A stretch of DNA of 64,000 nt from Sphingobacterium sp. FBM7-1 (GTDB lineage Bacteria > Bacteroidota > Bacteroidia > Sphingobacteriales > Sphingobacteriaceae), in NCBI RefSeq assembly GCF_020687765.1, contig NZ_JAJEWJ010000003.1:62001-126000 (forward strand). The letters are read 5' to 3'. Positions 53,958 to 62,800 of the stretch are shown piece after piece (position 1 is the first letter of the stretch; each line of letters begins with the position of its first letter). The notes under the pieces are model-generated. The model saw nothing but the letters and a program-made list of their open reading frames with translations. It searched no databases and was not told the DNA's origin. Position numbers and translations under genes: made by a program.

Positions 53958-56900
53958 CTAGGATACTCTCTTCCCTTTAGCTACGCCCATGCTTAGCGGC
54001 AAAACTAAAAGCGTCGCCAAGGTGGAGATGGTCAATCCGCCCATCGTCCCCACTGCCAGGGGGAACCAAAAAGCCTCTTTCTCGGCTCCGATCAGAAAAG
54101 GAATAAAGCCTAGGATAGTTGACAAAACCGTCAACAAAATCGGACGTATTTTTGCTTGACATGCCTTTAAATACGCTCGCAAAGGCCTTATGAGCGGTCG
54201 TGCCTTCCGGATATTACTATACTCCTCCACGATATAGATATTCGCATTGATCGTCAGTGCAGACAAGAGTACAAAGGAAGCATATCCCCCCTGATCAAAC
54301 TCGATGGAAAACAAATAGAACGCGAGAAATATCCCGATGAAGGATAAAGGAATGACGAATAAAATATACAAAGGCTTTTTAAAAGAATTGAACAAGATCG
54401 AACACACGAGATAAATCACCACAAATACATAGCCCAACAATAGATAATCCGTTTGTTTCTTATCCGACCTGGAACGCGGATTCGCATCCTTAATGCTATA
54501 ACCCAGCGGCAAGCTTTCCTCAAATTCCGTAATATACATTTCCTGGACCCGCCTCCCCTGTTCATGCGCACCGATATACTCGTATTGCAAGCATAAACGG
54601 TATTGCTGGTCAACCTTTCCGACCTCCTTCGGTGCCTGCGATTTCTCCATGCTTGCCAATTCCCCTAGCTTATAGGTGTTATTATTAACCCGCATCGGGA
54701 CGTTTAACATGTCCCATATCCCATAATTGTCCATTTGTTTCGCGTGCAAATAAACCCTTTCCGTTCCTGCTGGCGTCGGGAGACTTCCCGCATTTATCCG
54801 GTTGCCGAGCAGGGTATGCAATTGTTCATATAATTGATAGGGCTGTATGTTTTCTGCGATCAGCCGGTCATTTCTCAATACAAACGCATATTCCTCATAA
54901 TCATCCTTGAACCAGCTGAACTCAGCATTCACGAATACCTCTTTAATACGTCGATGCTCCAATAATTTTTCTTTGAACCGCTCCGCCCAATACAACAACT
55001 CATCATAATTATAACCAAACATCTCTACCCGGTAGGAGCCCGCCCCTTCCCGCACATCATTACTAAAACCATCTCCCAACCCTTGTACGGTCCAACTTCC
55101 CCCACCGAGTTGCAGCGATTTAGTAATCAGTTGCGATTTTAGCCGATACGGAAAGCCGCCTTGGGCATGCTCGGGCACAAATTGTATACGGATGCTGGCT
55201 TGCTGCGCATGATATATATCGGTCTGAAACTGCCTTACCTCCGGAAATTGGCTAATATAGCTTTCCATCTGCTGGATCAGCCCGTTCATCTCCTCGATCG
55301 TGGAATTACTTGGCAGCGACGCATTCACCTGCAAGCTCGTTTCCTCACGCTGCGCGAAGTAGGTACCATGCTTTACTTTTTGCACAAACAAACGCAAAGT
55401 TCCACCCAGCGCCGGGTTAACATAAGGAGCTATATCTTCTTTATAGCGCTCACTTCCTAAGGTTCGGTTATACCATTCCCCCCAGTTCGAATCCGCTTCA
55501 ATACGTTCAGGAAGGAGAAAGACAGGCAACCCAAAAGCCAAGATTAGACCTGTCGTCACGATAAATCGCCAGCGGTACAAAAAGCGACATAGCATCGCAT
55601 AATACCGATAAAAATACACCGTCATGCGCAGTCTCCTTCGCTGGCGGCGCCTATAACGCACACTACGTTTCTCCCGCAATGCCTGCAACCTCAGCTTTTC
55701 CACGAGCGCCGGCACCAAAAATAGCGCAACAAATAAGGACATGCCGAGGTTAATCATCATCACCATCGCAAAATCCAGCAAGTTCAGACGGACGCGTTCG
55801 TCCATGAGAAAAACGACCGATAAGGTTCCGATAGTCGTTAACGTTGCTGCCATAATCGACAAAAACGCCCGCCGGTTATTTTTGCGCACGAGGTGTTCCG
55901 CCATTACGATGGTATTATCGATCACCAATGTCAGTGAAATGGTGATACCCGCCAACGAATATAGCTGGATCTCCAGATCCAGCATATAGTAAAGTATAAC
56001 CGCTATGGCTAGATTACTGAACAGCGACACTACCGTCAATACCATGTACTTTAAATTCCGATAGGTCAACATCATAAACAGCAACAAGATGAACAAGGTT
56101 AAGCCCGTTCTGAAATATATTTTATCCAGTTCCGTTCCGATAAACTCGGTAGCATCGTAATTGAGGTGTAGTTCATACCCTGGCGGGAAAGTTTCCTTTA
56201 TCGCAGCAAGCTTCCGTTTAATTTCCTTACCCAGCGCCAACTGGTTACTCCATTCATCCGCCATCACCGTCAAGTAGATCGAGTTCAGCCCATTAATACG
56301 AAAATAACGCTGTACCTGATCTTCCACACGCTCCGCCCGCAGCAATTTTGCAAGCGGTATGATCGTCCCGTCACCGCGTTGCACCCCTGTCTGCTCCAAA
56401 ATATCCCCAAGCGACTCCTGTTGTGAGCGAGCCGTAACCTGGATCCATTCCTGCCTTTTATCAGGAGTTTCCACAGGAGCTATATCCAGAAACTCCAAAC
56501 GCGTAGCGTCCGCCAACGTTCGCTGTATTTCCCGTACCGTCACCCCATACTTTGTCAGCACATCCGCATCGTACTCCAAGCGCCATACCCAAGGCACGGC
56601 ACCCTGCACCACTACCTGAGACACCCCCTCCATCAGCCCAAGCTGTGGTTTGATACTCGTCTCGACGTATTCCTGTATTTCGTAAGGCGTTATCGGCGCA
56701 TTCACCGTATAAGTGACTAGCGGTTTATTCGCGTCATTGTCGGCCCGGCGCTGAGCGATCGTGGGGTACGAAACATTTTCCGGCAGCATGCTCCAGGTCT
56801 GCCGGATCACGGTCGATATCTCAAAGCGCGCCAGATCGATGTCCTTGTGCTTATTAAAGGCTATCTCGATACGTCCCCAGCCATTACCCGATTTCGAACT

Positions 56901-57134
56901 GATTTTGCGAATACCCGCTATACGGTTCAGCATCGCTTCCAAGCGCGAAGTCGCTTCAATCTCAACCGCCCGCGGCGAACTACCAAACATGGAGAAGCTT
57001 ACGGTGATATGCGGCAAGGTTTGAGACGGAGCTAGTTTTATCGGCAGCAAGGGAATCAAAGCCAATCCGATCAACGACAGGCAAGCGAAGACCAAAATAA
57101 TAGCGAACGACGATATTTTACGAGTCCCTACCAT
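53958..57134 (-). CDS. RND efflux permease, second of the operon
   Basis: A 1058-residue RND permease from the ATG at 57132-57134 (MVGTRKISSFAIILVFACLS); an earlier ATG at 57194 would overlap the TolC gene by 56 nt and is less likely. Twelve helices and two porter halves (ATSRLEAMLNRIAGIRKISSKSG, ISLTLVIDNTIVMAEHL in TM4, ALTINANIYIVEEYSNI in TM10). The TM4 motif has a single Asp followed by Asn. It is the last gene after adaptor, permease 1 and channel, 4 nt after the channel stop. Confidence 0.9.
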   Translation of the reverse strand: MVGTRKISSFAIILVFACLSLIGLALIPLLPIKLAPSQTLPHITVSFSMFGSSPRAVEIEATSRLEAMLNRIAGIRKISSKSGNGWGRIEIAFNKHKDIDLARFEISTVIRQTWSMLPENVSYPTIAQRRADNDANKPLVTYTVNAPITPYEIQEYVETSIKPQLGLMEGVSQVVVQGAVPWVWRLEYDADVLTKYGVTVREIQRTLADATRLEFLDIAPVETPDKRQEWIQVTARSQQESLGDILEQTGVQRGDGTIIPLAKLLRAERVEDQVQRYFRINGLNSIYLTVMADEWSNQLALGKEIKRKLAAIKETFPPGYELHLNYDATEFIGTELDKIYFRTGLTLFILLLFMMLTYRNLKYMVLTVVSLFSNLAIAVILYYMLDLEIQLYSLAGITISLTLVIDNTIVMAEHLVRKNNRRAFLSIMAATLTTIGTLSVVFLMDERVRLNLLDFAMVMMINLGMSLFVALFLVPALVEKLRLQALREKRSVRYRRRQRRRLRMTVYFYRYYAMLCRFLYRWRFIVTTGLILAFGLPVFLLPERIEADSNWGEWYNRTLGSERYKEDIAPYVNPALGGTLRLFVQKVKHGTYFAQREETSLQVNASLPSNSTIEEMNGLIQQMESYISQFPEVRQFQTDIYHAQQASIRIQFVPEHAQGGFPYRLKSQLITKSLQLGGGSWTVQGLGDGFSNDVREGAGSYRVEMFGYNYDELLYWAERFKEKLLEHRRIKEVFVNAEFSWFKDDYEEYAFVLRNDRLIAENIQPYQLYEQLHTLLGNRINAGSLPTPAGTERVYLHAKQMDNYGIWDMLNVPMRVNNNTYKLGELASMEKSQAPKEVGKVDQQYRLCLQYEYIGAHEQGRRVQEMYITEFEESLPLGYSIKDANPRSRSDKKQTDYLLLGYVFVVIYLVCSILFNSFKKPLYILFVIPLSFIGIFLAFYLFSIEFDQGGYASFVLLSALTINANIYIVEEYSNIRKARPLIRPLRAYLKACQAKIRPILLTVLSTILGFIPFLIGAEKEAFWFPLAVGTMGGLTISTLATLLVLPLSMGVAKGKRVS

Positions 57135-57138
57135 GCGC

Positions 57139-58623
57139 TTATCGATGCAACTGATCAAAAAGATAGGAAAGCGATTCGCCCGTGTTAAAATCAAATAACG
57201 TCAGTTTCCGAATCCGGAAATAGCATTTCCAGTAATTTTTCAACGAGGCAATATAGTTCTTCTGCGCCTCCTTCTGCCGGTTAAGCGATAAGGTTAAGCT
57301 ATTGATATCCGATTTGCCGATCATAAAGCGTTGCTTTGTAGCCTGAAAAGCCGCCACCGCAAGCTCCAGCGCTTCTTCCGCACTGTTTACCATGTCCTGC
57401 TGCACCCCAAAATCACTTACGGTTACGATAATATCCTGCTCCAGGCTCTGTTCGCGTTGCTGCGTAGATATTTTTGCCACATTCAAGTTATTGCGCGCCA
57501 TATTGACCTTACCTTTCCGCACCCCCCAGTCCAGAATAGGAATCGTCAAGCCCACGCTCACCAAATTCTGTTGCAAGGGGTTCCGATAAGCTCCGGCAAA
57601 GGTCGGATCCACTTGGTTAAATCCCGCGCTGGCCGACAGGCTTGCCTGGAAGGCCGCCTCGCGCTTCGTACGTTCCACCTCCCGCTCGGCCTCCATAATT
57701 TCCTGTTGGTTAGCCAGGTAATCGGGGTTATTCTTTGCAGCCAGGAGCAGCGCCTGTTCCACGGGGATATCAATATGCAGCGGCCTTTGCGGCAAAACCA
57801 CTGCCAGCTGATCTCCCCCGCCTATATTTAAGTAGTTCCCCAAACTGAAGGTCGCCCGTTGCAACTCAATTTCACTGTTCTTTAAGGTATTCCGGGCATT
57901 TACCGCATCCAGTTTTAGGGTCAGCATATCCGCCTGCGCGATCGCCGCAATCTTAAATCGCTCCTGTCCCATCAGGAACAAGGTATCCGAAGAGTTCACA
58001 TTATCCCGAGCCATATCAAATTCCGCCTGTGCCAGTGCCAGTCCAAAGAAAAGCTCAATAACATCTTCCGCTATCCCTTCCTTTTCATATAAATATTGCT
58101 TTTTCGCCTTTTCATAACGCAGCGGCTCCACTTTCTTCTCCCATTTAAACGCATTGAAACCTATCAAGCGCTGAATATAGCCTACCCGCAGCGGCACGCT
58201 CGAATACTGTGAAAAAGCTGCATGCCCAAAATTCCGAAAGTACCCCAGTTCCGAATCGATAAAGAACGTACCTCCCGTCAGATCGAGGTTCTGGTTAATC
58301 GAGACATTTCCAGACGTGTAGAAAGATTGCTGAACCCGATACACATCAATGTTATTATCCGGATCGTACCGTTTAGTAAATTCCCTGTTATACTGCACCG
58401 GCACCAGATTCAGGTTTAGTGACGGTAGGCGAGCCGCTTTAAACGAGCGGTACTGCCAGTAGTTCGCCATATATAAGTTTTTCAGCCGAAACGACTGCAG
58501 GGAACTGTCACTTGCCATATCGATACTCTCCTGCAAAGTCAGCTGACGTAATTTGCCGGACTGCGCCTTTGCCAGCCCTATCCCACCAATCAAGATGAAC
58601 AACACAAAAAAATACTGCTTCAT
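57139..58623 (-). CDS. TolC-like outer-membrane channel
   Basis: A 494-residue channel with a signal peptide (ending GIGLAKAQ), two long helical repeats (LTLQESIDMASDSSLQSFRLK; EREVERTKREAAFQASLSAS; QREQSLEQDIIVTVSDF) and beta segments in between, as in TolC/OprM. No lipobox. The start overlaps the stop of permease 1 by 4 nt (ATGA). Confidence 0.9.
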   Translation of the reverse strand: MKQYFFVLFILIGGIGLAKAQSGKLRQLTLQESIDMASDSSLQSFRLKNLYMANYWQYRSFKAARLPSLNLNLVPVQYNREFTKRYDPDNNIDVYRVQQSFYTSGNVSINQNLDLTGGTFFIDSELGYFRNFGHAAFSQYSSVPLRVGYIQRLIGFNAFKWEKKVEPLRYEKAKKQYLYEKEGIAEDVIELFFGLALAQAEFDMARDNVNSSDTLFLMGQERFKIAAIAQADMLTLKLDAVNARNTLKNSEIELQRATFSLGNYLNIGGGDQLAVVLPQRPLHIDIPVEQALLLAAKNNPDYLANQQEIMEAEREVERTKREAAFQASLSASAGFNQVDPTFAGAYRNPLQQNLVSVGLTIPILDWGVRKGKVNMARNNLNVAKISTQQREQSLEQDIIVTVSDFGVQQDMVNSAEEALELAVAAFQATKQRFMIGKSDINSLTLSLNRQKEAQKNYIASLKNYWKCYFRIRKLTLFDFNTGESLSYLFDQLHR

Positions 58624-61600
58624 AGATTTACATTTTTAACCCGCTGCTTACGGTACACCAACCAATACACCAAAGGCACCACAAAAAGACTGATCGGTGT
58701 GCCGATCAACATCCCGCCGATTGTAGCCACCGCCAGCGGCTTTTCCAGTTCCGATCCCATATCGTTGCTAAACAGCAGGGGCAGCATACAGACAATAGAG
58801 GTCATGCTTGTCATCAGAATGGCGTTGAGCCTCCTGCGCCCCGCCTCGTGGATCGCGGTGAGCAGATCCACCCCCTGCCGACGAAGCTGGTTCATGATAT
58901 CCAATTTCAAAATACTGTCGTTAATGATAATACCGCTGGTTACAATGATGCCGATGGCCGACATGAGGTTGAGGCTATAGCCAAAAAGCATCAACAACCC
59001 CAAAGCTGCGGCAATCGCAATTGGGATTTCCAGTAGTACAATCAGCGGCTGCACAAAGCTTTCAAACTGCGCCGCCAAAATAAAATACATCAACATAATA
59101 GACACCAGCAAGATGAGCAGAAGCTCGTCCAGCATCTGCTGGTTAAAGAAAAACGCGCCCGAAAAGTCGATATCCCGTTCATTGTTGGGCTTAATCTGCC
59201 CGCGCAACTGTTGCCATGTTTCCTCCGGGTACGTCAGATCATACAATTCGAACGGGATAAACTCCCCGTTCCTTCCCGCGCTGATGTATTTCATCCCCGC
59301 TGTTTCCTGAACATGTACAAACTCCTTGAGCGGGATAGCTCGCGGCTCTCCATCGCGCTGCGTTGCCGGCACTTGAAGCAACGTATGTTGTATCGATTCG
59401 CGCACATGACTGCGCTCCTGCCCAAGCATCACCGGCAGGTATTGCTGGTAAGACCGCAATGTCGTCACCTCCTCCGTTTTCAGGTTTGTTTTTAAAGCCT
59501 GGTTCACCAGTTGGTAAGGAACCTGGTATAACAACAGCTTTTCCTGATCGATCCGTATATCCAACTGCTTTTGAAAAGGCACGCTTCGGGGAAGCTCGCC
59601 TGTGATCGCCTGGACACGTTGCTGCCAGACCCGTATCGAGTCCTGTCCCGGCATCTCCCGTTGGTTTCTCGGGTAATATTCCAAGCGGAGATCCGGTTCG
59701 GCCGTCGAAAATATACGTTCAAATACCGTCCCTGTCGGGGCAAAGGTCAGTATCGCTTTCGGAAACGTCCCCGCCAGATAAGCTGCCACACTGTCCCGCA
59801 GCCCGGCAAGCCCCGCTTGATCCGCAACCGCCATATATAATTCACATTCTGATACCGTCAATTCCCGTTCGCGGTTCAATAAAAATTGCTGCTGCCCGAT
59901 CAAGGCCGAGGAGGCGATAAGCTGCGGTTTCATATATGCCAGCAGCGCCTGTGATCGTTTCTGGTTCTCCTCCAAGTGAATATTCTCATTCCATTCGATC
60001 TGCACGACGATTTCATGCTGGCTGATCTCCGGCATTTTTTCCTTTCGAATCACGAAAAACATCCAAACACTTACCGGAAATATGATTAAGATCAGCAGCA
60101 CGGTAATGACCTTGTGCGAAAAAACCCAATCCGCTACACGGTGGTATATACGCTCCGGCAACGGCGGTCTTTTCAGGGCAGCTATGACAGGGGAAGCAGC
60201 CCGCTTTCTCCCGGGCAAACGAATGCTATAAATCAGCTTATACAATACCGGGAGAAGCAAGATGCCCGTCAAATAGGACACCAGCAGACCTATCGCTACC
60301 GAAAAAGCCTGATCAAAAAATAAGGCACCGGCAATACCACTCATAAAGATCAACGGCACAAAAACCGCTATCGTGGTAAAAGACGAACTCAGCATGGGGC
60401 TGATCACCTCGTTCGTTCCCTTTATACACGCCTCGTCAATAGATTTCCCCTTTAGCCGGTACTGCCCGATATTGTCCGTTACAATGATTGAATTGTCAAT
60501 CATCATCCCCAGCGCAAGCACCAAACCGGTAAGCGACACCATATTGAGGGAAACATTGCATAAATAAAAGAACAACAAACTAATGATCAAGGAAACGAAC
60601 ATACTCAATCCGATAATCAACGGCGAGCGGGCATCCCGCATAAAAAACACCGAAACCAGGCACACAAAAATAAAGGCTAGCACGAGGTTCTGCTGCAGAT
60701 TCGAAATTGTATAATCCAGCAGTTCCGTTTGGTTTTGCGTCGTCGAAAACGAGATTTCCGGATAAGCCCGCTTTAAGCTCGCAATTGTCCTGTCCAAAGC
60801 CCCCTGCAAATCCGCCATATTCTCATCGCCCTGCTTGATGATGCCCATACTCACGGCACGCTGCCCATTATAGAGCGCAATTCCCTTCTCTTGTTGGGCG
60901 ACCATCTCCATATCAGCCAAATCCCGCAGCTGAAAAATCCGACCATTCTTGCGTATATAGAGTTCCTTAATATCCTCCAGCGTCCGGATAACCGCCGAAA
61001 ACGTAATGTTATAGGCATAATGACCATCCTTCACCAAGGTAGCGCCCGGCTCGATATTATTATCCTGCAACGTAGCGGCGATATCCGATAAGGTAATGCC
61101 GGTAACCGCCAACATCTCTTGCCGAGGCGAAATCAGCAACTGTTTATCCGTCAATCCGGTAATATCCACCATGGCCACCTCCGGTAGCTGTTCAATCCGT
61201 TTTTTGATCACCGTGTTTGCCAGCTCGCTCAGCACCAAAAAGTCCTGCCTGCGATCCTTTTGGCCCACTGCCTCTTCCTCCCCGGCTAGCGTCAGGTGGA
61301 GCAAAAACACCGGAATATCCGTAGCGCTCGCTTTCACCACACGTGGCCTTTCCACTTCTTTAGGGATATGGTTCATAGCAGCGTCGATCTTCTCGTTGAC
61401 CTCAATGAACGCCAGATCCGTATCCTCTCCATACGCAAAGTTCAGCCGGATAATAGCATGCCCGTTGTGCGCCTCACTATGGATATCACGGACATGCGCC
61501 ACCTGTAACAACTGGCGCCTTATAGGCGATACCACATTATTTTCCAGTGCTTGGGCCGACATGTTCTTGCCCGACACCTGCACCGTAATCTCCGGAATCG

Positions 61601-61715
61601 GGATATCCGGCAACAGGGAAATAGGAATATGCAAATACGTAATAACCCCCAGGATAAAAAATGCCAGGAAGGCCATAAAAACAGCTATCGGTCTTTGGAT
61701 AAGGTATTTGATCAT
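58620..61715 (-). CDS. RND efflux permease, first of the operon
   Basis: A 1031-residue RND permease from the ATG at 61713-61715 (MIKYLIQRPIAVFMAFLAFF); an in-frame GTG one codon upstream overlaps the adaptor stop. Full set of twelve helices and porter domains (SLLPDIPIPEITVQVSG, LALGMMIDNSIIVTDNI in TM4, IGIIVTSGIIINDSILKLD in TM10). It resembles the AcrB/HAE group; substrate not known. Confidence 0.92.
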   Translation of the reverse strand: MIKYLIQRPIAVFMAFLAFFILGVITYLHIPISLLPDIPIPEITVQVSGKNMSAQALENNVVSPIRRQLLQVAHVRDIHSEAHNGHAIIRLNFAYGEDTDLAFIEVNEKIDAAMNHIPKEVERPRVVKASATDIPVFLLHLTLAGEEEAVGQKDRRQDFLVLSELANTVIKKRIEQLPEVAMVDITGLTDKQLLISPRQEMLAVTGITLSDIAATLQDNNIEPGATLVKDGHYAYNITFSAVIRTLEDIKELYIRKNGRIFQLRDLADMEMVAQQEKGIALYNGQRAVSMGIIKQGDENMADLQGALDRTIASLKRAYPEISFSTTQNQTELLDYTISNLQQNLVLAFIFVCLVSVFFMRDARSPLIIGLSMFVSLIISLLFFYLCNVSLNMVSLTGLVLALGMMIDNSIIVTDNIGQYRLKGKSIDEACIKGTNEVISPMLSSSFTTIAVFVPLIFMSGIAGALFFDQAFSVAIGLLVSYLTGILLLPVLYKLIYSIRLPGRKRAASPVIAALKRPPLPERIYHRVADWVFSHKVITVLLILIIFPVSVWMFFVIRKEKMPEISQHEIVVQIEWNENIHLEENQKRSQALLAYMKPQLIASSALIGQQQFLLNRERELTVSECELYMAVADQAGLAGLRDSVAAYLAGTFPKAILTFAPTGTVFERIFSTAEPDLRLEYYPRNQREMPGQDSIRVWQQRVQAITGELPRSVPFQKQLDIRIDQEKLLLYQVPYQLVNQALKTNLKTEEVTTLRSYQQYLPVMLGQERSHVRESIQHTLLQVPATQRDGEPRAIPLKEFVHVQETAGMKYISAGRNGEFIPFELYDLTYPEETWQQLRGQIKPNNERDIDFSGAFFFNQQMLDELLLILLVSIMLMYFILAAQFESFVQPLIVLLEIPIAIAAALGLLMLFGYSLNLMSAIGIIVTSGIIINDSILKLDIMNQLRRQGVDLLTAIHEAGRRRLNAILMTSMTSIVCMLPLLFSNDMGSELEKPLAVATIGGMLIGTPISLFVVPLVYWLVYRKQRVKNVNL

Positions 61716-61717
61716 CA

Positions 61718-62800
61718 CTATTGCACTTTATCCAATACCTTTATCGGCGTCTCATGGGCCAGGTTTAGATTACCCTCGTAGATTACACTATCGCCCGCAT
61801 GCAATCCGTCGGTTATTACATAACCACTGGCGTTTTCCAAACCCGTTTCCACATAATTCCATAAGGCCTGACTGTTTTTGGCTGTAAAAACTACCTTCCT
61901 ATTATTGCGCAGTACGAGTGCCTCTTTCGGCACAATGAGCTGCTTCCCAGCAGCGCGTTGCACCCGAACCCGGATGTTCATACCTTCGTATAACCCAGTG
62001 GCAGCCCCCTGTATCCGCGCTTTCACCTTGACCATCCCATGCTCATCCACTAGGGGGTTAATCTCCTCAATTACCGCCGTGGCTTGGTAATTTTGGATCG
62101 AAAAAGGAGAAAGCTCCACACGATCCCCCTGCCGGATTAGCGGAAGCTCCGTCTCCAGCACCGAGAATTGCGCATCCATCCCGTCATTAGCGATGACAGT
62201 ACAAAACGGCTCGTTACCCGGTGGCATATTATATTTCTTTGCCGAAAGATTAGCAATGATGCCGTCGTAGGGCGCATAAAGCACCGAATGGGACAAACTA
62301 TATTTAGCTAAATCATACTGAATAAGACTATACGCATAATTACTTTTAATCTTCGCGATCTTCATCGTTTCCTGCGGTACCTTGAGCGAGTCGGCCAAGG
62401 TATACCCCTGGCTGATCAGTACGTCTTGCAATTCCAGTTTCGCCTTCTCTAGGTTATCGGCGGCCTGTTGGAGCGTATTTTCCAATTTAAACTGCGCCAG
62501 TTGTGCGATTTTTTGCCCTTTCCGCACCCGCTGTCCATTTTTGACGAAAATATCTTCCACCATCCCCGTCTCCTCAAACCGCAAATCGGCCCTTTGCGCT
62601 GCCACCACCGTACCATTAGAAATGAGCTCATGGTGAAAGGTCTGCTCCTGCAGTACCATTGTCCGGACCGCGGCTACCTCGCCGGGTGGCAATGCCTGCA
62701 CATGTTCATCCGCTTGCTGCTCCTCCGCAGCGCCGCCGCATGCCGCACACAGCACACTAATAAACCAATATTGGGCCCAATAGCTTTTTAATATCCTCAT
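61718..62800 (-). CDS. RND periplasmic adaptor lipoprotein
   Basis: A 360-residue membrane-fusion protein (lipobox SVLCAACGG). Barrel-sandwich and hairpin (FEETGMVEDIFVKNGQRVRKGQKIAQLA; LAKYSLSHSVLYAPYDGIIANL), beta-barrel and C-terminal parts (VPKEALVLRNNRKVVF). It links permease and channel. Its ATG lies 44 nt inside the end of the O-antigen-ligase-like gene, so the two overlap. Confidence 0.92.
   Translation of the reverse strand: MRILKSYWAQYWFISVLCAACGGAAEEQQADEHVQALPPGEVAAVRTMVLQEQTFHHELISNGTVVAAQRADLRFEETGMVEDIFVKNGQRVRKGQKIAQLAQFKLENTLQQAADNLEKAKLELQDVLISQGYTLADSLKVPQETMKIAKIKSNYAYSLIQYDLAKYSLSHSVLYAPYDGIIANLSAKKYNMPPGNEPFCTVIANDGMDAQFSVLETELPLIRQGDRVELSPFSIQNYQATAVIEEINPLVDEHGMVKVKARIQGAATGLYEGMNIRVRVQRAAGKQLIVPKEALVLRNNRKVVFTAKNSQALWNYVETGLENASGYVITDGLHAGDSVIYEGNLNLAHETPIKVLDKVQ

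Noticed and set aside
57331..57831. 166-codon open frame antisense to the TolC-like gene
   Set aside because: Shadow of a complete channel gene, no domain recognised.
61096..61887. 263-codon open frame antisense to RND permease 1 and adaptor
   Set aside because: It crosses two strongly supported genes; composition is biased and no family is recognisable.
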